From Armatimonadota bacterium (GTDB taxonomy: Bacteria > Armatimonadota > Zipacnadia > Zipacnadales > VGFC01): DNA of 21,189 nt. The notes under the pieces were generated by a model. That model worked only from the letters and a program-made list of their open reading frames with translations, had not been told where the DNA came from and did no database searches. The position numbers were made by a program, and so were the translations under genes. This document shows, one piece after another, positions 1 through 8,400 of the stretch (positions within the stretch are counted from its first letter, which is position 1; every line of letters begins with the position of its first letter). The DNA lies in NCBI GenBank assembly GCA_016869015.1, contig VGFB01000007.1:1-21189 (forward strand). Reading direction: 5' to 3'.

Positions 1-1
1 G

Positions 2-2497
2 GCGCAGTGGGTGCTGTACGGTCGCGTCGCCGGGTCCGATCAGCTCCAGGTCCACAAGTTCCCCGTGGTCGGGACGGGGTGGCAGACGGTGCGGATCAGC
101 CTCACGGATGACGCCCACTGGGGCGGCGTGCTTTCCGCGTTCCGCATCGACCCCACGGAGGAGGTGGCCGCCGACATCGCGATCGACTGGGTGCGGCTGA
201 CCTCGGTGCTCCCGGCCACACGAGCCCCGGTCGAGGCGCTGGGACATCCCTCCGGCACGCCGGCCTCCGTCGCCCTCCATGTGGCCGACACCAACCCGGT
301 CGCCGGCGGAGAGCAGTCCGTGACAGTCCAGGTGCAGGACGCCGCCGGCGCCCCGGTCGCCGGGCAGCCAGTTCGCATCGAGTTTGCGGCGGGCTCGGGA
401 GGGCGCCTCGGCGTGGCGGAGCAGCCGGCGCTCGCCCTCCCGGGTGGAGGCCTCCGCGGCCTGACCAATGTGGAGGGCCAGCTCAACGTCGCCTACACGG
501 CCGACACGCGCGCCCGCGAACGCGCGGACACGCTGGTCGCGACGACGGAGTTTCCCTCGGCGCGCTCCAGCGCGGTGATCGTGGACACCCGGCCCGGCCC
601 CGCGCACCACTACCGGGTCCTGTCAGACGAGGTGACAATTCTGCGGGAGGAGGACGCGCCCTTCACCCTCACGGCCGAGCCCGTCGACGAGCACGGCAAC
701 CCCACCAAGGGCCCGGTCGCCACGACATGGCAGGTCGCCGACGGCCGCGTCGAGCCGGCCCCGGCCCCTCCGGAAGGGCCGGCGGCGCGCTGCCTGTTCC
801 GGCCGGACATGGCGAAGCGGTGGGTCTACACGGTGCGGGCCTCCAGCCCCGGCCTCGCGGGCGAGTCGGGCCCCATCTGCGTGCTGCCCAGCGGGCCGCG
901 CGAGAACCCCGTATTGCTGGGCGAGAACGGGTATTTCCGGACGGCCGACGGTCTTCCGTACCTCCCGCTGGGCGGGTTCTACATCAACTGGGTCGGCCTG
1001 CCCGATCCCCAGACGGGCGAGGCCGGTCGGGTCATCCGCTCGTTCACCGACGTGACCGAGGAGCAGACGCGCGACTGGCTCGGCTACCTCCACAGTCAGG
1101 GCGTCACGACGCTGAGGTTCATGCTGCGGACACACACCCAGGGCGGGCTCGAGCCGATGGACGTGGGCGGGCGGGTGAACCGGCCGCTGTTCGCGCGAGC
1201 CCTGCGGCTGATGGACCTGGCGCGGCCCTTCGGGATCCGCTTCCTGCTGGTGATCCACGATGACTACAACAAGCCGGTGTACTGCAACGCGGAGAACCTC
1301 GAGCGCTTCGCCTTGCCGCGCCTCGCGGGGGAGGACCTCGATGCCCTGCCGCCCCATCAGCGCCGGTTCCTTCGGGATCGAAAGCTGCTGCGCCTCGCGA
1401 GCGAGAAGTACACCGACCCCGATGCGATCCGGTGTCAGGACGACTACGCGCGCGAGCTCATCGGCTACCTGAAGGGCAATCCGCAAGTGTTCGGCTACGA
1501 GCTGGAGAACGAGATGGTGGACTGCCCCCGCGATTGGGCGGTGCACGCGTGCGAGGTGATCCGCGAGGTCGATCCGGAGCCACCGATCTGCGCGAGCCAC
1601 GGCGGCGGCGGCCTGCACACGGCCGATCCGCTCTGGTGGACCACCGAGACGCCCATTGACTTCTACACGTACCACCTCTACCCCATCGGCTCGACGGACG
1701 CCGAGACGGACTACGGCGCCGCCGTGCTCGGCCTCGCGAAGTACGGCGCCATGGCCGGGACGTGCTTCCTGGGGGAGTCGTCGGGGGACGAGTTCAGCGA
1801 GTACCCGGGCGAGCGCACCCAGGAGCGGTGCTACCTCATGCGGGACATCATCTGGATGAGCCTCATGGCCGGCAACCCCGGGTGCTTCTTCTGGAACGCG
1901 CGGGGCCACGAGATCGAGCAGTTCAAGCTCGCCGGCCGGGTCATGAGCGAGATCGACTGGACGCGCTGGCAGCGGGCCAAGTCGGAGACAGCCCTCGTGG
2001 TCGACCATCCCCTGACCGATGACAAGTACTACCGTTCGGCCGAGGGGGCGCGGGACCGCGCGAACCTCGGGCGCTACTGTCAGGACTTCCTGACGCGGGG
2101 AATCGACTTCGATCTGCGCATGGAGCCGCAGGGCTATCCGAAGTGGGGGGCGCTTGACGAATACAGTCCGGTGGATCCCGAGCACACTCCCTTCCGCGTG
2201 AGCCCGGGGTTCCAGCTAGCCTCGCTGACCCGCGCGGGCCGGGCCGAGGGTCTGCTCTACGTCCGCAACTTCGCGGGCGCGCGCGAGTGGGTCGTTCCCA
2301 AGCGCGGCAGCATGTGGCTCCGCGAGCGCACACCGGCGCCGCTGACCGTGGGCCTCAGCCTCGGCGAGGGCGAACTGGAGGTCCGCTGGTGGGACCTGGA
2401 CACGGGGGAGTCGCAGGCAGTGGAACTTGCTGCCGACGGCAGCCTGGACCTGGGCCGGACGGAACACGACTTCGTGGTCCACTGGCAGGGGGGATAG
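2..2497 (+). CDS. Secreted GH5-like (clan GH-A) glycoside hydrolase with Ig-like domains, 5' end missing
   Basis: The reading frame is open to the left edge, so the true start and any signal peptide lie outside. Residues here count from the in-frame GTG at 11. The first 75 residues are the end of a jelly-roll, carbohydrate-binding-like module closing on IDWVRL. Two Ig-like repeats follow (about 85-190, Big-1-like, and 195-300). A TIM-barrel hydrolase domain starts near 308 (ENGYFRTADGLPYLPLGG). The clan GH-A signatures are visible: the NE pair in YELENEM gives acid/base Glu501 (codon 1511-1513), and CFLGESSGDE gives candidate nucleophile Glu589 (codon 1775-1777). The last 85 residues form a beta-rich cap with the RWWDLDTGE motif common after such barrels. 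The family is known to cleave beta-linked glycans by retention; the substrate cannot be read from sequence. No partner gene lies directly downstream apart from the protease. The exact GH family (GH5 or a relative) is uncertain. Confidence 0.8.
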   Translation, partial: AQWVLYGRVAGSDQLQVHKFPVVGTGWQTVRISLTDDAHWGGVLSAFRIDPTEEVAADIAIDWVRLTSVLPATRAPVEALGHPSGTPASVALHVADTNPVAGGEQSVTVQVQDAAGAPVAGQPVRIEFAAGSGGRLGVAEQPALALPGGGLRGLTNVEGQLNVAYTADTRARERADTLVATTEFPSARSSAVIVDTRPGPAHHYRVLSDEVTILREEDAPFTLTAEPVDEHGNPTKGPVATTWQVADGRVEPAPAPPEGPAARCLFRPDMAKRWVYTVRASSPGLAGESGPICVLPSGPRENPVLLGENGYFRTADGLPYLPLGGFYINWVGLPDPQTGEAGRVIRSFTDVTEEQTRDWLGYLHSQGVTTLRFMLRTHTQGGLEPMDVGGRVNRPLFARALRLMDLARPFGIRFLLVIHDDYNKPVYCNAENLERFALPRLAGEDLDALPPHQRRFLRDRKLLRLASEKYTDPDAIRCQDDYARELIGYLKGNPQVFGYELENEMVDCPRDWAVHACEVIREVDPEPPICASHGGGGLHTADPLWWTTETPIDFYTYHLYPIGSTDAETDYGAAVLGLAKYGAMAGTCFLGESSGDEFSEYPGERTQERCYLMRDIIWMSLMAGNPGCFFWNARGHEIEQFKLAGRVMSEIDWTRWQRAKSETALVVDHPLTDDKYYRSAEGARDRANLGRYCQDFLTRGIDFDLRMEPQGYPKWGALDEYSPVDPEHTPFRVSPGFQLASLTRAGRAEGLLYVRNFAGAREWVVPKRGSMWLRERTPAPLTVGLSLGEGELEVRWWDLDTGESQAVELAADGSLDLGRTEHDFVVHWQGG

Positions 2498-2570
2498 TGC
2501 GCCGCCGAGGGCTGCACGTTTGGCTAGGAGGGGAATGGGTAGAACAGAATGAACGTTGCGTCGTAACCTG

Positions 2571-2591
2571 CTCCGGCGAACGCGGCCGGAG
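2571..2591 (+). terminator. Perfect 7-bp hairpin between glycosidase and protease genes
   Basis: CTCCGGC (2571-2577) is exactly complementary to GCCGGAG (2585-2591) across a 7-base loop. It lies about 75 bases after the glycosidase stop and about 95 bases before the protease start. There is no T-run after it, so it is at best a factor-assisted terminator or a leader structure. The rest of the 190-base gap (2498-2687) shows only a purine-rich AGGAGG at 2526-2531 and no supportable gene. Confidence 0.3.
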
Positions 2592-2673
2592 ACCTCTGCA
2601 CTTGGGGTGAGGCCCCGCGGCCCGGGTCAGCCCTTGAGCAAAGCCGGCCTCGGGTCCAGCGCCTGCCGATCAC

Positions 2674-2682
2674 GGGGGAGGG
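2674..2682 (+). promoter_or_regulatory. Ribosome binding site fixing the protease start
   Basis: GGGGGAGGG lies five bases before the ATG at 2688. The reading frame runs open further upstream to an ATG at 2556, but that extension is arginine-rich and has no such site. Starting at 2688 puts a typical signal peptide at the N-terminus. Both observations choose 2688. Confidence 0.75.
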
Positions 2683-2687
2683 TCCAC

Positions 2688-5402
2688 ATGCGTCGGCCCG
2701 CATTGCTGCTGTTCGCCCTGGCGTTGCTCCTCTCGACTGCGGACGCGCAACGGCTCCTCGGACCCTCGAGGAACGCGCCGCCGTTCGTGCCGGGCCAGGT
2801 AGTGGTGGGCCTGAGGCCAGGCGACACCCAGCAGGCTCTTGAGATCACGGCCGCGACCGGGGCTCGACCGGTACGCACGATTCCCCGGATCGGGGCTCAG
2901 GTGTTCCGGTTGCCCGCCGATCGGGAGGTCACGGCGGCCGCGGCCGACATCGCGAAGCTGCCCGGGGTGCGCTACGCTGAGCCGAACTACCGCCGACGGG
3001 TGCTGGCCCTTCCGGCGCCCAACGACCCGGCGTACAGCACGATCGACTACAACATTGCGCCCTTCGACTACGCCACCGACGGTGAGGCGACGTGGTTCCA
3101 GTGGACCTTGCGACAGATCGACGCCCTCCAGGCCTGGCAGATCTACCCCAACGTCTACTACACGCAAGCGACCAAGCCCCCGAACCCGCCCAAGATCGCC
3201 GTGATCGACACGGGCATCGACTGGGGCGGGAGCGACGACACGCCGCACGCGGACTTCATGAATGCGGGCGGCACGAGCCCCGATGCCGCGTTGGGCGGGC
3301 AGATCGACGTCGCGGGGGGCCGCAACCTCATCTCGGGCGCGCCGGATCCGGGGGACTTCGCCGACGACTATGGCCACGGCACCGCCGTGGCGAGCGCCGC
3401 CGCGGCCGCCGCGAACAACGGGACCACGCTCGGGTCCGGGATCGCCGCTCTGGGCTACCATGCGCAGATTCTGCCGATCAAGACCTTTGACAACACGGGG
3501 AACGGCACCGAGGCCGACACGGCCGCCTCGATCGTGTATGCGGTCGATCACGGCGCGCTCATCATCAACATCAGCGCGGGCGACGTCTACTACTCTCAGG
3601 CGGAGCAAGACGCGGTCGACTACGCGTGGTCGAAGGGGAGCCTGGTCATCGCGGCCGCCGGGAACGAAGGGGACTCCAACAACCGGCCGATGTACCCCGC
3701 GGCCTGCGACGGCGTGGTGGGCGTGGCCGCGACGACGTGGCCGGACGACTACCCGGCCAGCTACTCGAACTTCGGTTACTACGTGATGGTCGGGGCGCCG
3801 GCGGGGGATGTGTCGATGGTGCCTCTGGGCTTCTGGGGCACGTGGTGCGCTCTGCCGACGGAGCCCGTGCCGATCCACGACGCCGGCTGGGAGCCGGGTG
3901 TCCACCCGTACCAGTACCACTTCGGCACCTCCCTGGCCTCGCCGATGGTGGCCGGGCTTGCCAGTCTCTACGCTGCCTACCGGGGCATCACGCAGGCGAC
4001 CCCCAATGGCCCACTGACCATCATGCGGGCGCTCTGTCGGGGCTGCGACGACCCTCTGGGTACCGCCGGCTGGAACCCGAACCTCGGCTGGGGCCGCATC
4101 AACGCCTGGCACACGCTGCTGGAGGACGAGAATCGAGGCAGCGCCGTGGGCGGCATCCGCGGTCAGGTGCTCTACAAGGACACGGTAGTCGCCAACGCCG
4201 TGGTCAAGGCGTACCCTCCGGGCGGGGGGACCGCGACGGCGACCGCCACCAGTAAGCTCGACGGCATGTATCAGCTGTCGAATCTCGCCCCCGGCTCATA
4301 CGACGTCGAGGCCTCGTACTTCGGTGAGAAGCAGACGCTCCCGGGTGTGCCGGTCGAGACGAGCAGCGAGACGCCGCGCGCGCGGTTCAACATCGGCGCC
4401 CTGCCCACACTGACGTGGGTTGGCGCCGGGGGCTACTCCACCGACGGCGTCGACCCCGACTCGGGCGCCCCCTCCTCCACTACGTTCGCCTTCAAGGTCA
4501 AGTACCGCGACCCCGGCGGGAACCCGCCACTCAAGGCGCGCTGCATCATCTACCAGAAACCCTGCGACAAGGGATGGCGGGTGCTGCACAACGTGGGGAT
4601 GACCCTCGAGTCGGGCGCCATCGGCACCGGCGCGGTGTACGGCGTGTCGAAGCAGCTGCCGGATCAGACCCTACGCTACAAGTTCCTGTTCCAGACAGCC
4701 GCCGGCGCCACGCTCACCGGCGACCCCGCCGGGTACAGCGACGGCCCCGCGATCACGGGGCGGCCGCACCTGTGCTGGGCCGGGACCACCGGGTATACGA
4801 CCGACGGCGTGGAGCCGGACTCCGGCCCCACGGGAACCCTGTTCACCTTCCGGGTACGCTACGCGGACAGCTCGGGCGACGCGCCGACCATCCACGAGCT
4901 GCTCATCCGGCGCAACGGCGCGCTCTACAAACGACTCCTTGCCGACCGGGCGAGTAAGGGCGACTACCGCACCGGTTGGCAGTACAGCCGAAAGGCGACG
5001 CTCACCGAAACGGGCGCCTATGAGTACCGCTTCCGCTTCCAGGCCGGGGGCGAGTGGGCCACGGGCAGCCCCACAGGCTGGGTGGCCGGCCCGACCATCG
5101 AGAGCGGCGCGCGCGTGACCGTCACCGGGGTGACCGCCCTGCCCACCCGCGCCGGCGCTCAGATCACGCTCCAACTGACCGGCGCCGCCGAGGTGGACGC
5201 GGATGTGCTCAACGTCGCCGGTCGGCCGATCCGCTCCCTTGCCGCCGCCCGCCCCCTGGAGGCGGGCCTGCAGACGCTGCTCTGGGATGGCCGTGCGGAC
5301 TCCGGCCTCCCTGCGCCCGCCGGCCTCTACCTGATCCGCGTCACCGCGCGGACCCCTGACGGCGCCCGGAGCCAGGCCGTTGCCGCCTGTGCCCTGCGCT
5401 GA
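2688..5402 (+). CDS. Secreted subtilisin-family (S8) serine protease with CnaB-like, tandem-repeat and FlgD-like C-terminal domains
   Basis: This 904-residue endopeptidase is probably extracellular or surface-attached. The N-terminus, MRRPALLLFALALLLSTADA, is a clear signal peptide. Residues about 27-105 look like an I9/fervidolysin-type propeptide (FVPGQVVVGLRPGD to VRYAEPNYRR), which folds and inhibits the enzyme until cleavage. The S8 catalytic domain (about 130-480) shows the full triad: Asp174 in AVIDTG, His230 in DYGHGTAVAS and Ser415 in GTSLASPMVAG. Oxyanion Asn326 sits in AAAGNEGD. Next comes a CnaB/carboxypeptidase-regulatory-like beta domain (about 488-565), two copies of a roughly 120-residue module starting at Pro573 and Pro693, and a FlgD Ig-like end (about 811-904, with DGRADSGLPAPAGLYLIRV). 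FlgD-like ends are common on secreted proteins of several phyla and resemble sorting domains, but no secretion machinery is visible here. The protein is intact; its substrate is unknown. Confidence 0.92.
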   Translation: MRRPALLLFALALLLSTADAQRLLGPSRNAPPFVPGQVVVGLRPGDTQQALEITAATGARPVRTIPRIGAQVFRLPADREVTAAAADIAKLPGVRYAEPNYRRRVLALPAPNDPAYSTIDYNIAPFDYATDGEATWFQWTLRQIDALQAWQIYPNVYYTQATKPPNPPKIAVIDTGIDWGGSDDTPHADFMNAGGTSPDAALGGQIDVAGGRNLISGAPDPGDFADDYGHGTAVASAAAAAANNGTTLGSGIAALGYHAQILPIKTFDNTGNGTEADTAASIVYAVDHGALIINISAGDVYYSQAEQDAVDYAWSKGSLVIAAAGNEGDSNNRPMYPAACDGVVGVAATTWPDDYPASYSNFGYYVMVGAPAGDVSMVPLGFWGTWCALPTEPVPIHDAGWEPGVHPYQYHFGTSLASPMVAGLASLYAAYRGITQATPNGPLTIMRALCRGCDDPLGTAGWNPNLGWGRINAWHTLLEDENRGSAVGGIRGQVLYKDTVVANAVVKAYPPGGGTATATATSKLDGMYQLSNLAPGSYDVEASYFGEKQTLPGVPVETSSETPRARFNIGALPTLTWVGAGGYSTDGVDPDSGAPSSTTFAFKVKYRDPGGNPPLKARCIIYQKPCDKGWRVLHNVGMTLESGAIGTGAVYGVSKQLPDQTLRYKFLFQTAAGATLTGDPAGYSDGPAITGRPHLCWAGTTGYTTDGVEPDSGPTGTLFTFRVRYADSSGDAPTIHELLIRRNGALYKRLLADRASKGDYRTGWQYSRKATLTETGAYEYRFRFQAGGEWATGSPTGWVAGPTIESGARVTVTGVTALPTRAGAQITLQLTGAAEVDADVLNVAGRPIRSLAAARPLEAGLQTLLWDGRADSGLPAPAGLYLIRVTARTPDGARSQAVAACALR
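4404..5102 (+). repeat. Tandem ~120-residue protein repeat inside the S8 protease
   Basis: Two diverged copies begin at Pro573 (PTLTWVGAGGYSTDGVDPD) and Pro693 (PHLCWAGTTGYTTDGVEPD), exactly 120 residues apart. Shared landmarks are W-x-G-x-x-G-Y-(S/T)-T-D-G-V-(D/E)-P-D-S-G, then F-x-(V)-(K/R)-Y-x-D near 30 residues, and a YxFxFQ strand followed by G-P-(A/T)-I at the end. The pattern suggests beta-sandwich, possibly binding, modules. I do not recognise a named family. Confidence 0.75.
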
Positions 5403-5405
5403 GGA

Positions 5406-5425
5406 GGGCGCGACCAATCGCGCCT
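5406..5425. terminator. Hairpin in the convergent gap between protease and glycosidase
   Basis: GGCGCGA (5407-5413) pairs perfectly with TCGCGCC (5418-5424) over the loop CCAA, with one extra G-T pair outside. It starts five bases after the protease stop and lies 50 bases beyond the stop of the leftward glycosidase gene, so it could serve both directions. No T-run follows on either strand, so intrinsic termination would be weak. The rest of the 72-base gap shows nothing else. Confidence 0.5.
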
Positions 5426-5474
5426 GCGCGGGAACAGCTGGGACGGGAACCGCGGGCTTCTGTCGGTGCCGCGC

Positions 5475-8400
5475 CTACTTCAGCCACAGCACACCGAACT
5501 TGCTCGCGTCCTTGGGGCCGCAGAGGCCGCCGGACCATTCGAGCCAACCGCGGAAACCTGCCCCATCGTTGTCGTTGAGCGTGAGGCTGAAGCCCGGGCG
5601 CGCTCCCGGCTGGGACGTCATCCCAAGCGCGGACCAGGGAATCGCGGCCTCGTAGAGCGTCCGGTCCTCTTGCCTCACGACGGCCACCTTGCCGTCGGTC
5701 ACCACCCTCGCCTCGGGCATCCACTGCCACAGCTCCGGTCCGGCCACCGTCAGCGCGAGGCCGAGCTCGTGGACGCCGTCGTAGGCTGAGCTGCGCGCGG
5801 GGCCCCTCGGGCGGAGGGCGATCTGGATGCAATCGCCCTGCCACATGTCCTGGTGCGGCTGGGGCGGCGTGTGCTGCTGATCGGCGACCTCCGCCGCGAA
5901 GTAGAGGCAGGCGTCGTCCCACATGACCCGGACTTGCCCGGACACATCCGCTTCGCCGCCGTACTCCCTGAGGTTTGCAGCCGCGCCCTTGCCGAGGCCG
6001 AGGGCCGGCGCCGCGCTCCACTCGGCGAGGTCGCCGTCGATGGTCGGCGCGGCCTGAGCACCCGGCGCCTCCGCGCGAGGCCGGGGCGGCAGCACCTCGG
6101 CCTGCGCGGAGGTGCGGCTCGCGATCACGTACGCCTCGATTCCCTCGGTAGTCGCTGCCTGCGTCTGGGGCACCGACACCTTCACCCACACGGTCCGCGT
6201 GTTGCCGGTCGTCAGCCGCGGCACGCGCAGGTTCGGCCCCGGCTCCACATCCCAGCCCGTCGGCAGCCGAAGACCCACGGTGACATCCCGGGCGTCCGCG
6301 AGGTTGCTGGTCACGTCCAAGGCCAGCGCAGCGGTCTCACCGGCACGCAGCCCGATCGGCGTTCGGACGGCGACGGTGGCCGGGGGTAGGACCGGGACCT
6401 CAATCGGCACCCGGGTCTCCACCGCGGACTTCGCATCCGACAGGCGCACCGTCAGCCACAGCCAGGCACTCGGCGGCCCAACGTCGCCCCATCCCGTCTC
6501 CACGTGAACGGAGCGCATCTCCCCCGGGGGGACGGCCTGCTGGAGCCACGGCCCGGGTCGGGCGCTGTCCACACCGCGGGCGACCGCGACGGTGAGGGGC
6601 GATCTGCCGCCATTCGTCACCTGCACGGAGGCCCACATCGGCTCGCCCTCAGCGATGGCCCGGGGAGCGTGAACGTCCCACGTGACGCCGCGCTCGAGGC
6701 ACCACGCGTCGAGAGCCGGCCGCTGCTCAGACTGCCGTTCGACCCGTCGGGCCTCGGGCAGCTTCGCGACCGGCTTCACCTCGTACACCAGCAGGTCACG
6801 CGCGGTGAGGTACTCCGTGCGCTCCCCACCCTCGGCCGGCATGTACCCGGCGACCTGCGCACCCTCGGGTGAAACGCGCTTCAGCTCCAGCCACTTGCCC
6901 TCCGCCGCGAAGCCGCCGAAGGCCGCCGGGTCCAGCCGGAAGCGGAAGCGCCGTGACCCCTCGCTGAGGTTGGCGATGAACAGGCCCAGGCTGCCGTCCT
7001 CGGCGCGCCAGACCGCCGTCTTCACCGCGGGCAGCGTGATCTGCTGCGGCGGGCCGGACCAGTTGTCCCACGTGCCGTGGATCTCCGGGAGGGGCTCGAC
7101 GGACGACAGCTCCCCCAACAGCTCCCCGTACGTCAGGAACTTGCGGCCGACGACGCGGTACTCGCCCAGCCTCTCCAGGGCCGCACCCTCGATGAGATGG
7201 GCCGGAGAGGTGAAGAAGGAGGGGTCCATCCACCCGAGCTGGCAGCCCCAGATGCAGTCGCGCGCCTGCCCCATCCAGAAGGACTGCGGGTCGTTCTGCG
7301 TGCGGGGGCTGGAGAAGTAGAGGGAGTAGCCCGAATAGACCGCCGTCATCATCGGGATCTCGTTCGGCTGGCGCGGATTCCAGACCAGAAACGCATCCAC
7401 CCCGTCCATGTACGGCTCGGCGTTGTTCTCCGTGGTGAAGGCGACGTCGCGGCCGTCGCGATGGCCGATCTCCTTGGTGCGCCGGAGCAGCTTCCGGTAG
7501 CCGTCAACCCAGTGGCTGCCGCCCCCGAGCGGGTGTCCGTGGTCCGGATCGAAGCACAGCGCCGGGCCGGCCGCGGCGATCTGGTCGAGGTACACCGCGT
7601 TCACGCCGCACTCGCCCGCCAGGCGCTCGATGACCCCGTTGATGCGCTGCTGCCAGTACTCGGTGTACGGGCACATGACGGCCTGTCGGGCCTGGGAGGG
7701 GTAGACCTCCATGTAGCGCTCGCCGTTCTCCTGCTTGGTGCACCAGGGCTCGGCTTCGGCGAAGGAGGGAATGTCCATGTCGTGCAGGCGGCCGTTGATG
7801 TACGGCATGGCGAGCATTCCCCGGGAGGTCAGCTCCTTCACGCCCTCCGCGAAGCCCGGTTTCGTGGGGAAGTACTCGGGGTAGTGGGTATCGAACTCGA
7901 TCTCGTGCCAGCTGTACCAGTGGAGGCCGATCGGGAGGTTGAAGAAGTCGTTCGCCCGGAGCATGGCTGGGACGATCTCGTCGCGCGTGCCTCCCCCGAG
8001 GAACCAGAGGGCCAGGTTCTTGAGGCTCTCCGGGGTGTCTTCGCGCTGCGAGAGGCGGCCCTTCTGCGTCCACGGCGCGCTCTTCGCCGCCCAGTCCCGA
8101 TAGAGCTTGCACCCGCGCCACCAGTCACCCTCGTAGACGCCCACCGCGACCGCACCCGGCGTCTCAAACCCCGACCCCGGCACCCCGGCGTTCGCGGCCC
8201 ACACGGCGAATCGGAACTCGTTACCGGGCTGCAGGTGGAAGGTCTTCGGCCAGGCCTCCGGGTCGTGACAGGCGAGGTAGAGCCCCTCGTGCGCCTGGTT
8301 CACGGTCAGCATCTGCATGGGCCAGACCGCCGAAGGGTACGAGCCGCCCTCCGCGTGTTGCAGGTTGCGGTACAGCACGCCCCAGTTCGAGCGGGGGATC

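Noticed and set aside
2535..2552. Tiny ATG frame of five codons after AGGAGG in the gap before the protease
   Set aside because: The spacing to the ribosome-like site is only three bases and the peptide has no leader-peptide features such as codon runs or an attenuator hairpin.
2670..4112. 480-codon open frame on the minus strand opposite the S8 protease
   Set aside because: It has Arg/Val/Gly-rich shadow composition, no motif and full overlap with an intact protease domain.
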